Shown: piece after piece, positions 24,379 through 35,832 of the stretch
How positions within the stretch are numbered: position 1 is the stretch's first letter
Layout of the letters: each line of letters begins with the position of its first letter
Translations under genes and position numbers: made by a program
The notes under the pieces: model-generated
What the model was told of the DNA's origin: nothing
Database searches by the model: none
What the model saw: only the letters and a program-made list of their open reading frames with translations
Assembly: GCA_002197995.1 (NCBI GenBank)
Contig: NGZR01000003.1
Location: forward strand, 4,402,001 to 4,466,000
Direction: 5' to 3'
Length of the DNA: 64,000 bases
From: Gaeumannomyces sp. JS-464
Lineage: Eukaryota > Ascomycota > Sordariomycetes > Magnaporthales > Magnaporthaceae

Positions 24379-27300
24379 ATGTCGATAAAACCGTTGCCAC
24401 AAGAGGTGATAGCCCAGATCGAGTCCTCGTCGGTCATCACCTCGCTCAATGAGGTGGTGCTTGGGCTTCTCCGGAACTCGCTTGATGCCAAAGCAACCAA
24501 AGTCAATGCCTCGGTAGACTTCCGCCTCGGCAACTGCTCACTCGAGGACAACGGCATCGGCATCCCGTGCGCCGAGTTTAGGGAGGATGGCGGGCTGGCA
24601 AAGCCTCACTGTACGTACGGTCTCCTTCCCCACGTAATATCAAACGGGCACCCTGTTGACAACGGCCGCCCTGCCAGCCACCTCAAAGTATCCCCCCAGC
24701 GAGGGAGTCTACGGCCGGTCTGGCCTGTTCATCTACTCTGTTGCCTCCCTGTCGTTGCTCTCTATCGCCTCGCACCATCGCTTGCAGAATTCCCACAATT
24801 ATTTGCTTGTACACAACTCCCAAATCGTGTCCCGCCACACCCCTGCGCTCCCCAGCCAGCAGGTCCTGACATTTCCTCATGGAACCCGTGTGACGGTCCG
24901 TGACCTGTTCGGTTCGATGCCCGTTCGGGTCAAGCAGAGGGCGCTCGACGCCGAGAGGTCAGGAGCCAGCCGGGACTGGGACCAGCTCGTACGCATGGTC
25001 GTGGCCTTGCTTCTTGCCTTCCCCGGCGAGGTCGCCGTCACGCTGCGAGAGTCTAGCTCTGCCCGTGTCCTGAACCTGCGCGCCGCAAACGATGAACTCA
25101 CCTCGAAAGCTTCTCGTCTTCTCTCACGAGCCTCCCTTTGGGGCCATGCTGGCGCCGATCGCTGGGTGCCACTGGGCGCATCATCATCCGACATCACCGT
25201 AGATGGCTGCATCTCTCTTGTGCCCGCAGCGACGAAGAGACTGCAGTTCATCAGTTTCGGCATTGAGCCCCTGCCAGAAGATCAGGGGTCGAACATTCTC
25301 TTGGGAGAAGTGAATAAGGTGTTTGCAAACTCCAATTTCGGAATGGTGGAGGGTGGTACTGGCCATGAATCTGGTCACTCAACCCCTGTCAGTATGGAGG
25401 AGTACACGGCCAGCGAACTCAAGGTCAAGAAAGGAATTGACCGATGGCCTGTCTTCTACATTCGGATATCTCTCGGTGCCCATGCCACGAATCGCACACT
25501 GCATCCAGACGACTTCCTAGATGAACGCCATGATAGCCTCCCGATGATTGTGGATCTTCTCAGGGCCATATCGTATACGTTTCTCAAGAAGTACCACTTC
25601 AGCCCTGAGCGAGTCAACCTCGCTTCCAAGCGCAAGTCGCGCACTTCACCATCTGCAGATCAGTTTCTGCCTGATTATAGGGGAGATCCGGGCGCCAAGC
25701 CTGCCTGCAGTCGTGGCGCCAGGAATAGCCCACCTGATGGAGGCATGAGAGCCTGGCCTGCGCCGATAGGGCCATCGGAGCATCTGGGCTCCGAGTCCAA
25801 AGGCTTGGATTCCGAGAAGGATATTGTCGCACAGAACCCGGATTCACTGGGAGCAGAGAAGGGGATTGGAAATATTCCTGGGGATTCTGCGAATCTACGA
25901 CCAACCGTTCCCGTTGAAGAACCGTGCCGGCCAGCGAGGCCACCGACGGATCTACCTATGTGTGAAGGGGAATCGCTCCGGGACGACCGCGCCCCGGAGG
26001 GAACGCTCTACTGGGATGACCCGGTGACTCGGGCACGATCTCTAGTCGACGCGAGGATAGGCTTTATCATACCGGCCAGGCCCAAGCGGACTCCACAAAG
26101 TTCCGAGTACCCGGATCGTCCGGTTGGCGGTGGCCCAAGGTCAGGAGGGAAGGAGCCTAGCCCGTGGCTCAAGGACGTTCTCTCTCGATGGAAAAATCCG
26201 GTTTTCGAGACAACCGAGCCGTCGATACCGCGCCTAACTGACGTAGAGACCACCCTTGCGTGCGCTACCAATAGCCACAAGGACAGCGGATGCTGCTCCG
26301 TCACGCTCGGTCACAGAGAAGACAAAGCATCCTTGGCGGTGGAGAGTCGCATCTCCAAGGCGGATCTGAGGCGCTCGGAGGTGATATCCCAGGTCGACGA
26401 TAAGTTTATCCTCGTCAAAGTGCCTGTATCTGGCCCGAGCAGTACGGGGCGTGTGTGTAGAGGCGAAGATGGTGGAGGCGTCAGCCGCCCTGAAGTCAAC
26501 ATGGGAACGGTGCTTGTCCTCATCGATCAGCATGCGGCAGATGAAAGATGTCGAGTGGAAGCCCTCATGCGAGAGTATTTCGAGGACGTCGGTAGCAGCG
26601 AGACAGATGCAATGTGGAGGGCTCGCACCGAACATCTGGAGCACGCACTCTGCCTTGCTCTCTCGGCTCGGGACTGCGTCCTGCTGGAACGGCTTAGATC
26701 TCACTTTGAGAGATGGGGGATCCTGTACAAGGTATCCAGCCCCGACTCCAACGCCATCCCGACGCGAATCAAGACCCCAACATCCGGAAGGGCCAAGACG
26801 GAGACGAAACCGCGTAAAAGCGGGCGCGACGAGAAGGGGATATTGGTGACGAGCCTACCTCCGGCCATAGTGGAGAGATGTCGCACCGAGCCGAAAATGC
26901 TCGTCGAACTACTCCGCACGGAGGCTTGGAGGCTCGAGGGGGACCAGACGCTGGCGCGCTCGGCGGTCACAGCCCAGGGCTTCATGAGGCCAGCGTCCGG
27001 TCAGGAAGCCGAGGAGACATCATGGATCTCGAGGTTCCACGGCTGTCCCCGGGGGATCCTGGACTTGATCAACTCCAGGGCCTGCAGAAGTAAGCTCTCT
27101 CTTCATCCGAACAATCTCGACCAGCACCTACCGCCCACCCAGAAGTCTGCAGGACCTCATTGGCTGAGGAACTAATAACCCGATCCTAGGCGCGATTATG
27201 TTCAACGATCCCCTCTCTTCCGACGAATGTCGGGGGCTACTGGCTCGCCTCAGCACGTGTGATTTCCCGTTCCAGTGCGCCCATGGGAGGCCGTCGATGG

Positions 27301-27398
27301 TCCCCTTGCTCGATCTTGGACCGGAGCCGCCTCTTGGCGACATAAGCAACGATTTTGAAGGGTTTGGGCGAGGATATCTCTCTCAGCTCAGTCTTTGA
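24379..27398 (+). CDS. MLH3: DNA mismatch repair protein MLH3 (MutL homologue)
   Basis: Nuclear MutL-gamma subunit, partner of MLH1 in mismatch repair and meiotic crossover resolution. Three exons: 24379-24610, 24678-27089 and 27190-27398, giving 950 residues in one clean frame. The N-terminal GHKL ATPase shows [15 protein letters not shown] (motif I), LEDNGIGI (motif II) and, across the first splice junction, TSKYPP...[17 protein letters not shown]. The disordered linker is about residues 330-640. The C-terminal endonuclease domain carries [12 protein letters not shown] (the DQHA-x2-E-x4-E metal motif, about residue 693), ACRSAIMFND across the last intron, and [14 protein letters not shown] near the end. 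These three C-terminal motifs are diagnostic for catalytically active MLH3/PMS2-type MutL proteins. The start follows a short leader; exon 1 encodes [20 protein letters not shown], the usual beginning of the family. Confidence 0.95.
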
Positions 27399-27546
27399 TA
27401 TGGAATACTCGAATCGACTTCTCTATCCGTCGGCCAGAAATGCACTTCAGGTAGATAACACGCTTCTTGAGATCTGGCATTGACTTCTAGGGACCCCATT
27501 CATGCTGCCCGTCCGTCTGACGCACGTTATTGGGCCCGTCTTTCGG

Positions 27547-30061
27547 CTATATCTGCGTCATCTCCACGGCGGCGCGCGTGTCCCGAAACTGATAATCCGG
27601 GTTCACTCTCCCCCTGTAGCTATGATCATCCTCATCGTCACCTCGATGGCTGCCGTCATTTCCATCCTCTCGCGCCGGTGGCAGCGTTGGGGGCGGCGGC
27701 GAGGCTTGGTCGTCGTCGTCGAGCTGTCGGTCTGCCGCCCGTTGCGAGAGGTTGTCTAGGTCGCGCAGCTTGCGAAGCAGCTCGGCACCGCCTCGGTCGG
27801 TCCTGAGAGAGACCCATCCCTTTGCGTTCTCGGCTTCGGCGAGGCGGGTCTTTCGGTAGTAGAACTTCCGTCCTGCGACTATCACGAGGAGGAATATGTG
27901 CTGCCAGAATAACAACAAGCGTCAGCGGCCATCTCAACTGCGGATTGCCCTGGCCTCACATGCAAAAAAAAACAAAAAAAAAAAAAAAACGAGCTCCTTA
28001 CTGGTAAATAAGCGGCCATGAACAAAGTCCCGTCCCTCCCGTTTAACCACATGGAGCTGCTGGTAAAGATGAAAATGACCAGGCACATGGCGATGACGTA
28101 GTGGGCCGCGAGGGGCTGCAGCCAAGACAGCAGAGTGTGCGACTGGTAGTGTCGTGATGTCCGAAGGAACCTCTCGAGCCCGGCGTCTCCAACGAGATGC
28201 TCTTTGCATTTATACGTCCTGCGATTGAGTTGGGACGGTTGTCATGTTAGTCGGCGAAAGCTTCTAGGCAGGTTGAGCCAAAGGGCTTGTTATGGACTAT
28301 GAAGTATCCAGGGCACATCGGTCATACCATCTTCGGAATCGGACATATGCGAGGCATATGGTAGCCCATACTAGAAGCGTCGAGACGTTTTGTGAGACGC
28401 TGATGATATATAAAAGCTATGCGGGGGGACCGGGAATGGTCGGGCTGGTCAGCGAAGATGGAATTCATCAAGCAGTAGGCGATTGTGGAAAAAGCCCCGA
28501 GATGGGATCTCTCACATTTGACACGCCCCTGTTGCCATTCTCTCTGGCAATGTCTAGATAGATGATGAAGTACCATGACACAAGGCTGATGAACAGCGCC
28601 ATGGCCGGCGCACCCGTGTTTTGCCAGACCACGCCAGTGTTGCGCTGCAGCCACCTCCGAACGGTGCCGCCGCCGCCGCCCTGGTACGTGAGGCCGTAGA
28701 GCGTCCGGCTCGCCACGTATAGCGACGCGTTGGCGGCCGATAGCGTTGTGAATAGCAGAATCCCGTTAACGGCCGAGGCCACAGGGAGCCGGACGTCGAG
28801 GTCGCACGGGTCCGACTTGCCAAACGCGTTCTCGCCCCTGGAGACGCCGATGACGACGGCGCAGGTGGTGAGGACTTTTCTGCACAGCGGCCTGAGGACG
28901 CCGCGCGGGTCGTACGGCAGCGGGAGGGAGTGGTGGTTCCACGGGACGGTCAAGATGATGCCAAAGGTGCAGAGGAAGTAGGCGACAAAGACGGTCCAGT
29001 GCGTGAGCTGGGACCAGAGTCGGACTTCCCGCATCTTGCGCGCCTCGAAGGCGGCCATGGCAAACGCCTCGATTCCGATGTAGCTGAATGCCACAAGAGG
29101 GAGAGCGTAGCTGATGGTTGGTTGGTTGGTTGCTTTGTTAATGGCGATTCGAAGGCCGGCGGCCATTCTTTCTGGGGAGAAGCTTACCAAAAAGCATTGC
29201 CTGTGCTATCGACGACTTTATCATAGTGCTCAAAGTCCCACTTGGAATCTAAAGAATGTCAGACCGGGAAAGAAACCCAGCAATGTACGAAGGGAACATG
29301 GATGCGACATAAAACTTACACAAGCGGCCATCACCTCTATTTGTGTCTATAGGCCCAGCGTCAGTGGCTTTGATCCTAATGCCCAAAGAAGGACGGAAAC
29401 TGGCGGACCTTTATCTGCGACAACGTATAAAAGTACCGATATGATAAAGGTCAGCGCCAGTTTTATAGCGCCGCTGATTGTTTCGATCCACCCGAAAACC
29501 TAGCCCACAAAGATTGCAATGTCAGCTCCGAAACAAGAAACAAGTGTAAGCAGGTAGAGGGACACGCACAACGACATCGGCCAAGTTGATGATTAGAAGC
29601 ACAAAAGGGGAAAGGGCAGCGAAAATGCGTGGCCTGGCGTCCCCGTCGTCGCTCAGCCAGAAGCGTAGCATCTTTGAGGCGTTAAGGATTTGATATGGCA
29701 CTATAGAAGCGTACGTAAACCAGTAGAGCGCGCCGACGGCCCAGGCGACATCGTGGTCGACAAACGTGTCGATGTACTCGAATATGGCGTTGGGGACGGG
29801 GAACAGCTGGACGAGCTCGGCAACGGTTTCACCGACGCAAACGGCGACCGTACCAAACAACAAAACGGCCGCGAGCAGGCCCATGGACCCCGCGAGTCTG
29901 AGCGCCTCGCCATTTGTGCTGAAGATGCCTGTGCCAATGACTAGGCTCAGCACGATGAACTTTTCGAGAGTCACGCACGTGTTAGACGGCCGCCATTGCA
30001 TGTGGGGGGCTGTGAGTGGACATCGTGGCTCACGTAGATCTGGTGGCCGCTCAGTTGTTGC
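27547..30061 (-). CDS. Amino-acid permease, APC superfamily (fungal AAT type); 5' end unresolved
   Basis: Plasma-membrane amino-acid transporter or transceptor. Conserved permease blocks in coding order: HQIY|FIVLSLVIGTGIFSTNGEAL (TM1 signature), AIFEYIDTFVDHDVAWAVGALYW (TM3 region), YALPLVAFSYIGIEAFAMAAFEAR, FTTLSAANASLYVASRTLYG, LLVWATICLAYVRFRRW, and MCLVIFIFTSSSMW near the last membrane segments. The tail after about 27860 is hydrophilic, with poly-Asp and poly-Pro runs, ending at 27547. Several introns were placed by frame continuity; a 28-nt exon (30034-30061) supplies QLSGHQIY. Upstream of it I cannot find a convincing first exon, so the N-terminal cytoplasmic tail and start codon are missing from this model. 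The last intron begins GTAAGG and holds a T16 tract. Substrate unknown; SSY1-like sensor function cannot be excluded. The 3' end is only about 150 bp from the MLH3 stop (convergent genes). Confidence 0.8.
27965..27990. repeat. Poly-A tracts (A9 and A16) inside a permease intron
   Basis: Adenine runs on the plus strand, reading as long T tracts on the coding strand within the last permease intron, shortly downstream of the donor. Comparable to the tract in the amylase gene. Confidence 0.8.
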
Positions 30062-31223
30062 CTTATTGGCGGACAGAGAGTGAGGTGTCAGCACGAGCGA
30101 AGGGGATATACACTGCCCGCCGCACCAAGGCAGTTTGGAGGGAGTATCGAGCCTACCGTAATCTTTGCGGGTCGCGCCCTCCAGTCACCGTCGTGGCGGT
30201 CCCGCGCCTGTGTCTCATCCAAGATCGGGCCGGGCGCGGGCCTCTGGCACGACGAACCGAGCAACACGCCGAGGTCAGTTTTAGGTTGAAGGTGCGGGCT
30301 GGGGTAGCCCCAGGGGGATGGGTTGGGGGTTGTTCTGTGGGGCGCACCCATTCTGAGCGTGGCCGTTGGGCTCCATTGATCGACTTCGGCTCCAGGGCCG
30401 TTGGGGCCTGGGCTGGGTCAGGGGATCTGCTGGTGGGCTCCGAGATAAACCCCAAAAGAACAGACGACTTGGAACGTGAACTTGACAGTAACTAACAAGA
30501 ATCTGGATGACAGGTATAAGCGGGAGGACCATGGCAGCACCGCTGGCTGGTTAGATGAAAGACAACAAGGCTAGACACGAGACCAACGGCGGATTCGACA
30601 CAGCAGAAAAAAAGCGCCGCCCCAATTATAAGGGGTGGCACATGTCGCCCTCGAAAGCCTTGCTCCAGCTCGTGTTATGGCTGGAGTTGCAATCTCGCGC
30701 AAAGTACCGGTACATGGCGCGGGAGCGGGAACTTGGAGGGTGTGAGGCCCCACCACCCCGGCTGGGCACATGGCGCAAGGCGACGGGGCTAACCTTCCCT
30801 GGGAATGGATGAGGGAAGCTGGGTGAGGGCAGGCTGGCTATCGGGGATCCAAGGCCTGGATGCCTCCCTCCGTGGCTCCGAGTCACACGTCGAAGCGAGG
30901 GCGCTCGAGGCCGGGTGACTCAGGCTGCCGCTGGGGCTTCTGTAGGGCCACTTGTAGAAAGGTCGCGTCGCTTCCATCCCCGAGGAGAAACCATAAGCCC
31001 GGCCGCAAGCAGAGATCGAGAGGGTTGCAGTATAAGCTGCAGACGCAACCTGAACTCGCCAGCTTGGCTGCAGAACGGCCGATCGAGTTCAAATATCACC
31101 TCGCCGACTTGGTTCCCCCCTCTCCACGCTCCATGCAGCCGACCACCTAGCTACCGCCAGCCGGGAGCATCGCCGTTTCTTCGAAACCTATCACAGGACA
31201 CCAAGCACCAGACCAGGTCCGAA
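30062..31223. other. Divergent upstream region, may hide permease first exon(s)
   Basis: 1.16 kb between the permease and the small plus-strand gene. On the minus strand around 30090-30350 there are open stretches, but none links in frame with both a start codon and a good splice pair. No other gene is seen. Confidence 0.5.
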
Positions 31224-31690
31224 ATGGCGGCCACAGTGACTTTCACCAACGTCCTGAGCGTGGGCCATTCGACCTACGTTACCGACGAGACCATTTTCAA
31301 CAAGTACTTGGAGGAGAGGTTCGGACACGAAATCAAGTTCAACATCAGTGTATTTTTTTGACCCTTCTCACCTGTCGACCTCGGCTTGTCCGTTCCAGAG
31401 CAAAGTGGCTAACATGATTCCGTCGGGGCTAGAATTTCAACGATCGGTGGTCATTTGAGCTAGATAGGCCGTTGCCCACTGTAAGTGATAATCCACCACT
31501 TCCTCCTGCATAGCTGTCGACCCGATGACTTTTAACTGACTAGAGAAATTTTCCCGGCCGTAGGAAGAGCTAGAGTAAGCTGAGACCCTCACCCTTTCTT
31601 GAATCACAGCTGTCGGTTTCACCAACTGACACGCGAATATTCACCAGGAGATTGGCCAACGAGGTCGCAAATCGATGCGAGGAGGCCTGA
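31224..31690 (+). CDS. Small 75-residue protein, four exons including an 11-nt microexon
   Basis: Exons 31224-31349, 31432-31479, 31564-31574 and 31648-31690 join to a 76-codon frame. It begins MAATVTFTNVLSVGHSTYVT and ends ERLANEVANRCEEA. Donors are GTATTT, GTAAGT and GTAAGC; acceptors are CTAG, GTAG and CCAG; CTAAC- or CTGAC-like branch sites precede the first two acceptors. The middle (FNDRWSFELDRPLPTEELE) is acidic and partly helical; there is no signal peptide or membrane segment. I do not recognise the family. It is supported by consistent splicing signals and absence of internal stops rather than by homology, so it could be the start of a differently spliced, longer gene. It lies about 1 kb upstream of the CorA-like gene on the same strand. 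Confidence 0.5.
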
Positions 31691-32723
31691 AGGCGGCCCA
31701 GGGCCACTTCCAGAAGACTCATGGGGCTGCATGAAGGCCGTGGAGGTGTTCGAGCAGAGAGATTATGACTGGCCTATATGACATAGTTATTCACTGCCGC
31801 AAAGAGGGACGGATAAGGAACCCCGGAGGCTTCAAGCCTCTGGCTGGGGTGGGCCGGGAGACCGGGCACCAACAAAAAAAGCCTGGGGTGACGGGCAAAC
31901 GATGGGGCGTACCGGCCGGGCAGTTTCTGGGGCTGAGTCCAATCCCGCAGCCCCAAGGTTGGACTATTGATGGCTTTGCTGTCTTGGGAGGCACGGGTGG
32001 AGGCATGTCAGGCCCTGGGCGAATCGCATAGCCATAGCCAGGCGGCAGACTGCAGGGGCGGGGCTGGGGGAGCGTCAGAACGGCCGATAGCACACTTAGG
32101 CTTGAAGTTCCGGGCAGAGAACCACGGGTGAGCAGAGAGGGTGCTCGTCCCCGGTTGGGCTTTGGTTGAGGTCAGGCTACGGCTGAATCAAGCACTTTGT
32201 ATCCCAGTGGCGGTTACAGTCGGGAGCCAGCCTGCCGGCTGGCAACGTGATAATCCTTTCACGTAATGATGTGCCCACGCACACTCCCAGGTGACAAGCA
32301 CTGCCGAGCCATTTTTCTCTTTCTTTTTTTCAGCGCCGAGGAGAACGCGGGCTGTGCTCCTATTTCCACCTAGTCCTAGACTAGACCAATCCACACAGAG
32401 ACTTGCTGACCACAACGGGTACATTTCTGTTTTTGGTCTCGGTCGCCAGTCCATCTCCTGCCTTTTACCTCCTACGCCACAGGGCGCACAAATGACATGA
32501 GACGAGGCTTGTTTTTACTTGTAATTTTCTACAATCCCCAGGTATTGACGGCTCTTGTTATCGCTGCCTCACCTCCCCAGTTGATAAAAGACCATTCCCC
32601 AACAGCCAGAAGGGGCATTGTGAAGCGAGGCGTCATCATCACGCTTGGCCTCAGGAGCCATTGAACCAGAACCCATCTACTGTTTGTCTTTGATCCGAAA
32701 TAATCTGCTCCGAAGCCGTTACG
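31691..32723. other. Intergenic / CorA-like gene upstream region
   Basis: About 1 kb with no supportable gene. It contains a T-rich run near 32317-32332 and an AT-rich stretch just before the next start codon. Confidence 0.55.
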
Positions 32724-34468
32724 ATGCAAAGCCAAGGCTGGGACAGTTATTTTGCTCAAGCGTTTCCGAGCTCATGGTCTTCTGAGTGCTGTCGCCTACG
32801 GGCACAGCTGCAGGAGCGAGAGCGCCCGGGGGACGGGGCCCTTTTCGCGACGGCTAGCAACTTCAAGATTACAGATATTTCTGGAGGTTAGTCTTGCCCC
32901 GAAATCCCGCCAAGCTGAACGGGCTGAACTGACCACGGCAACAACCAATACCAGGCGTTCCCCGGACGCATGTCGTCAAGGACGCCACCGCTACCCTGGA
33001 TGGGCTCGACAGCGTTGTCGGAGATCAAGCGCGCAAGGGCGTGAGGATAATGTCAGTACACCCCAGCTCCCGAGCTCGTAGATTGTGGCCAACCATACTA
33101 AATCTGACTGTTTTGGAAGATCGTTGGCAGGAACCCGGAAGATCAGCCCCCTTGAGATAACCTCGCCATTGGCTGCACGGCTTCTGGAGCAACACAGAGT
33201 GAGGCCAGAGTATCTCAGGATACTATTATTCTTCGGCGGGACACCGCTGGAGTCTGAAGCACGGAATAGCTACGTCAGCTTCCAAGACGGCGGGAATGGA
33301 GAATGTATGGCACATGATTATTGTACCTCTCCCTTGACCGGTCTCTTGACATTCTGCACATTACAAACGCCTGTACCTGGCTTTCTAACAACGACCTTCT
33401 ACAGTCTCATTGTCATATCGGCTCGTCTACTTCGAGCGAAATCGCACAGGGGCATGGACGTTGAGGCAGATCGGAATCTACCATCACCGGCGCAGCAGGG
33501 CCGAAGGTTCCGGCGACCTGTTCATTCTGGCAGCCGGCACCCGCCAGACTCGATTTTTCTCGACCCTTGAGGAGGCTCTGGATCCCGCTTCAGCTGGAGC
33601 ACCTAATTCTGCTACGAGGAGTCTCGAGGCCAACCCCTGGTCGTTTCACACGACTCTGCTATCATGCTACGTTGATAGCTGGCGGGATTACTTCCGCCAC
33701 CTGGGTTCCCAGTACTCAGCAATCGGCGACAGGGCCATGGGGACAAGGGGCCTTCGAGTTGACGACGAGACGATCCGGGACGTCATGACGCTGCGACACA
33801 TCTACGACCTCTCGCTGTTCGGCGGGGCCGCGTGTGCCGGCAATGCTGACATTGCGCGCGCGCTGGCGGCCCGTCTGACGGACATTCCCTGGGGCGAAGC
33901 GAGCTCCCTCAAGGCGTCGGCCGATATGCTCGAGGGGCTGGCCGAGAGCTGCGGGGTGCTCCAGAAGAAGATCAAAAACGCGACGGATCTCGTGGGCTAC
34001 CTGATCGCTTTCCACTACCAAGTGGTGACTGCCAAGCTAGAGAGCGAAGTGCGGGACGTGACGGCGCGCATGGTCACTCTTACCGAGGAGAACAGGGACC
34101 TAACGAGACAGCTGCGCGAGCTGGCCGAGGGCACGAGCGAGATGACGAAGCGGCTGCGGGACCTGACACAAAACACGGCCAGCGACGGCGCTATCGTCAG
34201 CGTGATCACGGTCGTTTCGGCCGTATATCTGCCCGGCAGCTTTGTGGCGACCGTGTTCGGCATGAACTTCTTCAATTTTGATGAGGATGCCCGTCGTATC
34301 GCCATATCGCCCGACTTCTGGATCTTTGTGGTGCTCTGGGTGGCCTTGATGATTCTGACCGCGGGTATCTTTGCGGGCATTTATCATATGAAGCGCGGCG
34401 ATGTCTCGTCGCCATGGAAGAGGCTGAGCGGCGGTGGCAGTGCGGCAAAAGCCGGGTCGACGGTTTGA
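32724..34468 (+). CDS. CorA-like Mg2+ transporter family membrane protein (fungal type)
   Basis: Four exons (32724-32886, 32955-33051, 33120-33304, 33405-34468) give a clean 502-residue protein. Residues 1-270 are a soluble domain (KISPLEITSPLAARLLEQH, RLVYFERNRTGAWTLRQIG). Residues about 290-410 are long helices with coiled-coil character (TEENRDLTRQLRELAEGTSE), like the stalk of CorA proteins. Two C-terminal membrane helices flank FGMNFFNF (GMN at about 434-436), the selectivity signature of the CorA superfamily. The preceding helix carries YLPGSFVATV, typical of fungal CorA-like proteins. N and C termini should both be cytosolic with a short loop after GMN. True Mg2+ transport is inferred only from the GMN motif; many fungal relatives with this N-terminal domain are uncharacterised. 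Exon 1 starts MQSQGWDSYFAQAFPSSW. Confidence 0.85.
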
Positions 34469-35832
34469 TAAATGGAAAGAATAGTAGGGGTGGGGGTGGA
34501 TCGAAGAGCCACAACAAGCCAGGTGCTTAGCTCGGCCGCGGGGGGGTTCCTTTTCTCACTTTCATATCTCTATACTGGGCCGTTGAACTTCGGATGCTAA
34601 TACTCTCAACGCCTCGGGCGATTTATCGATTTGGAATCCTAGAGAGTCTAGTGAGGCGGCCGCATGGCTTCGTCCAATAGCGAGCGCTAGCCGCTGCAAG
34701 GCCTAGGGTGACAGTGTAGGCTGACTGACTCCTGCCGTCCGAGCTGCGATCCAAATGCGAACTAGCGCCAATACTGTTTACAGCCTTACCTATCCCATCA
34801 GACAAACGCCAGACAGCAGGCGCACGTCATGTTCTTCTTCTAAGGGATGAGATTCAGGTGGCGTTGGAAGCCCAAGTCAGAGTCTCATGGAAACTCGGCG
34901 AGTGACCCTATGCTGCCGTCAATGCTGCCGTCAATGCTAAGTGCCTCCTATCTATGGCCAAGCAGCACATTCGATGCGGAACACGAGAGGGAAACGAGCG
35001 TGCTCACGGTGGCGCTGTGCTTTGCCCGAGGGCAGCCCAGGAAGCTCCCGATTCACAGCATCAATGGCGGGGACGCTAGCACGCCTCAATATTGGCCATT
35101 GCTGGACCCCAGTCAAGCACGCGCGGCATAGCCAGACTTTGAGCCAGACAGCGCGGGAAGAAAGACGTTGGTTGGCCACGGGGGAAACTAGCGTCTCTGG
35201 TCCTTGCAGTAGGTGGCATGAGCTGTGTCGCCTCTCACAACCGACTATCCCTCGAGGGGCGCCCAGCACGCCTCCGCCCCCACACTCTTCGAGACCTCAG
35301 CTGCCCAGCACATATCGTCTCACTCCATTGGCATTGTCCTATCGTCCTAGGTACCGGTACCTGTACCTTCGAAATGTCGGACGCGAACCATCCAAATGCG
35401 GACTTGCTTGCACCGAGCTCCCACTCGTCACCATCCTACGCGCCTCCCGATAACGAGGTAGGACCCAGCCGCCACCACGCTTCCAGCTGCCCCCTAAGCC
35501 TCCCAGTTGACTGGCTTGAGCGGGCCCTTGCACGCCAAGGCGGTAGTGAAGACCGGTGTCTTTAGTGCTCCGCAATCCACGGCCGACTTGCACATTCAGA
35601 GCAGGACGGCTCCATGACGTGCGTCGATCAATACTGGCGAGACATGACCAGGCGTCTTTCCAGCCGACCACGTGTCCTGCCAGCACCACAACGAACCTCT
35701 CGACCGCCCGTCCCTGTGTGACAGATACGAGCGGCCACGCGCCTTCCTGTCTTGCCGACTCAATAGGCTACCCCGGCCGTTCTTGACTCCTGGAGATCAG
35801 ACGGTGGGGAGCGGGCAGACGCCAAAGCGAGG
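34469..35832. other. Intergenic, kinase/propeller gene upstream region
   Basis: 1.36 kb with no supportable gene. A short exact direct repeat (ATGCTGCCGTCA) occurs in tandem at about 34910-34936. Confidence 0.55.
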
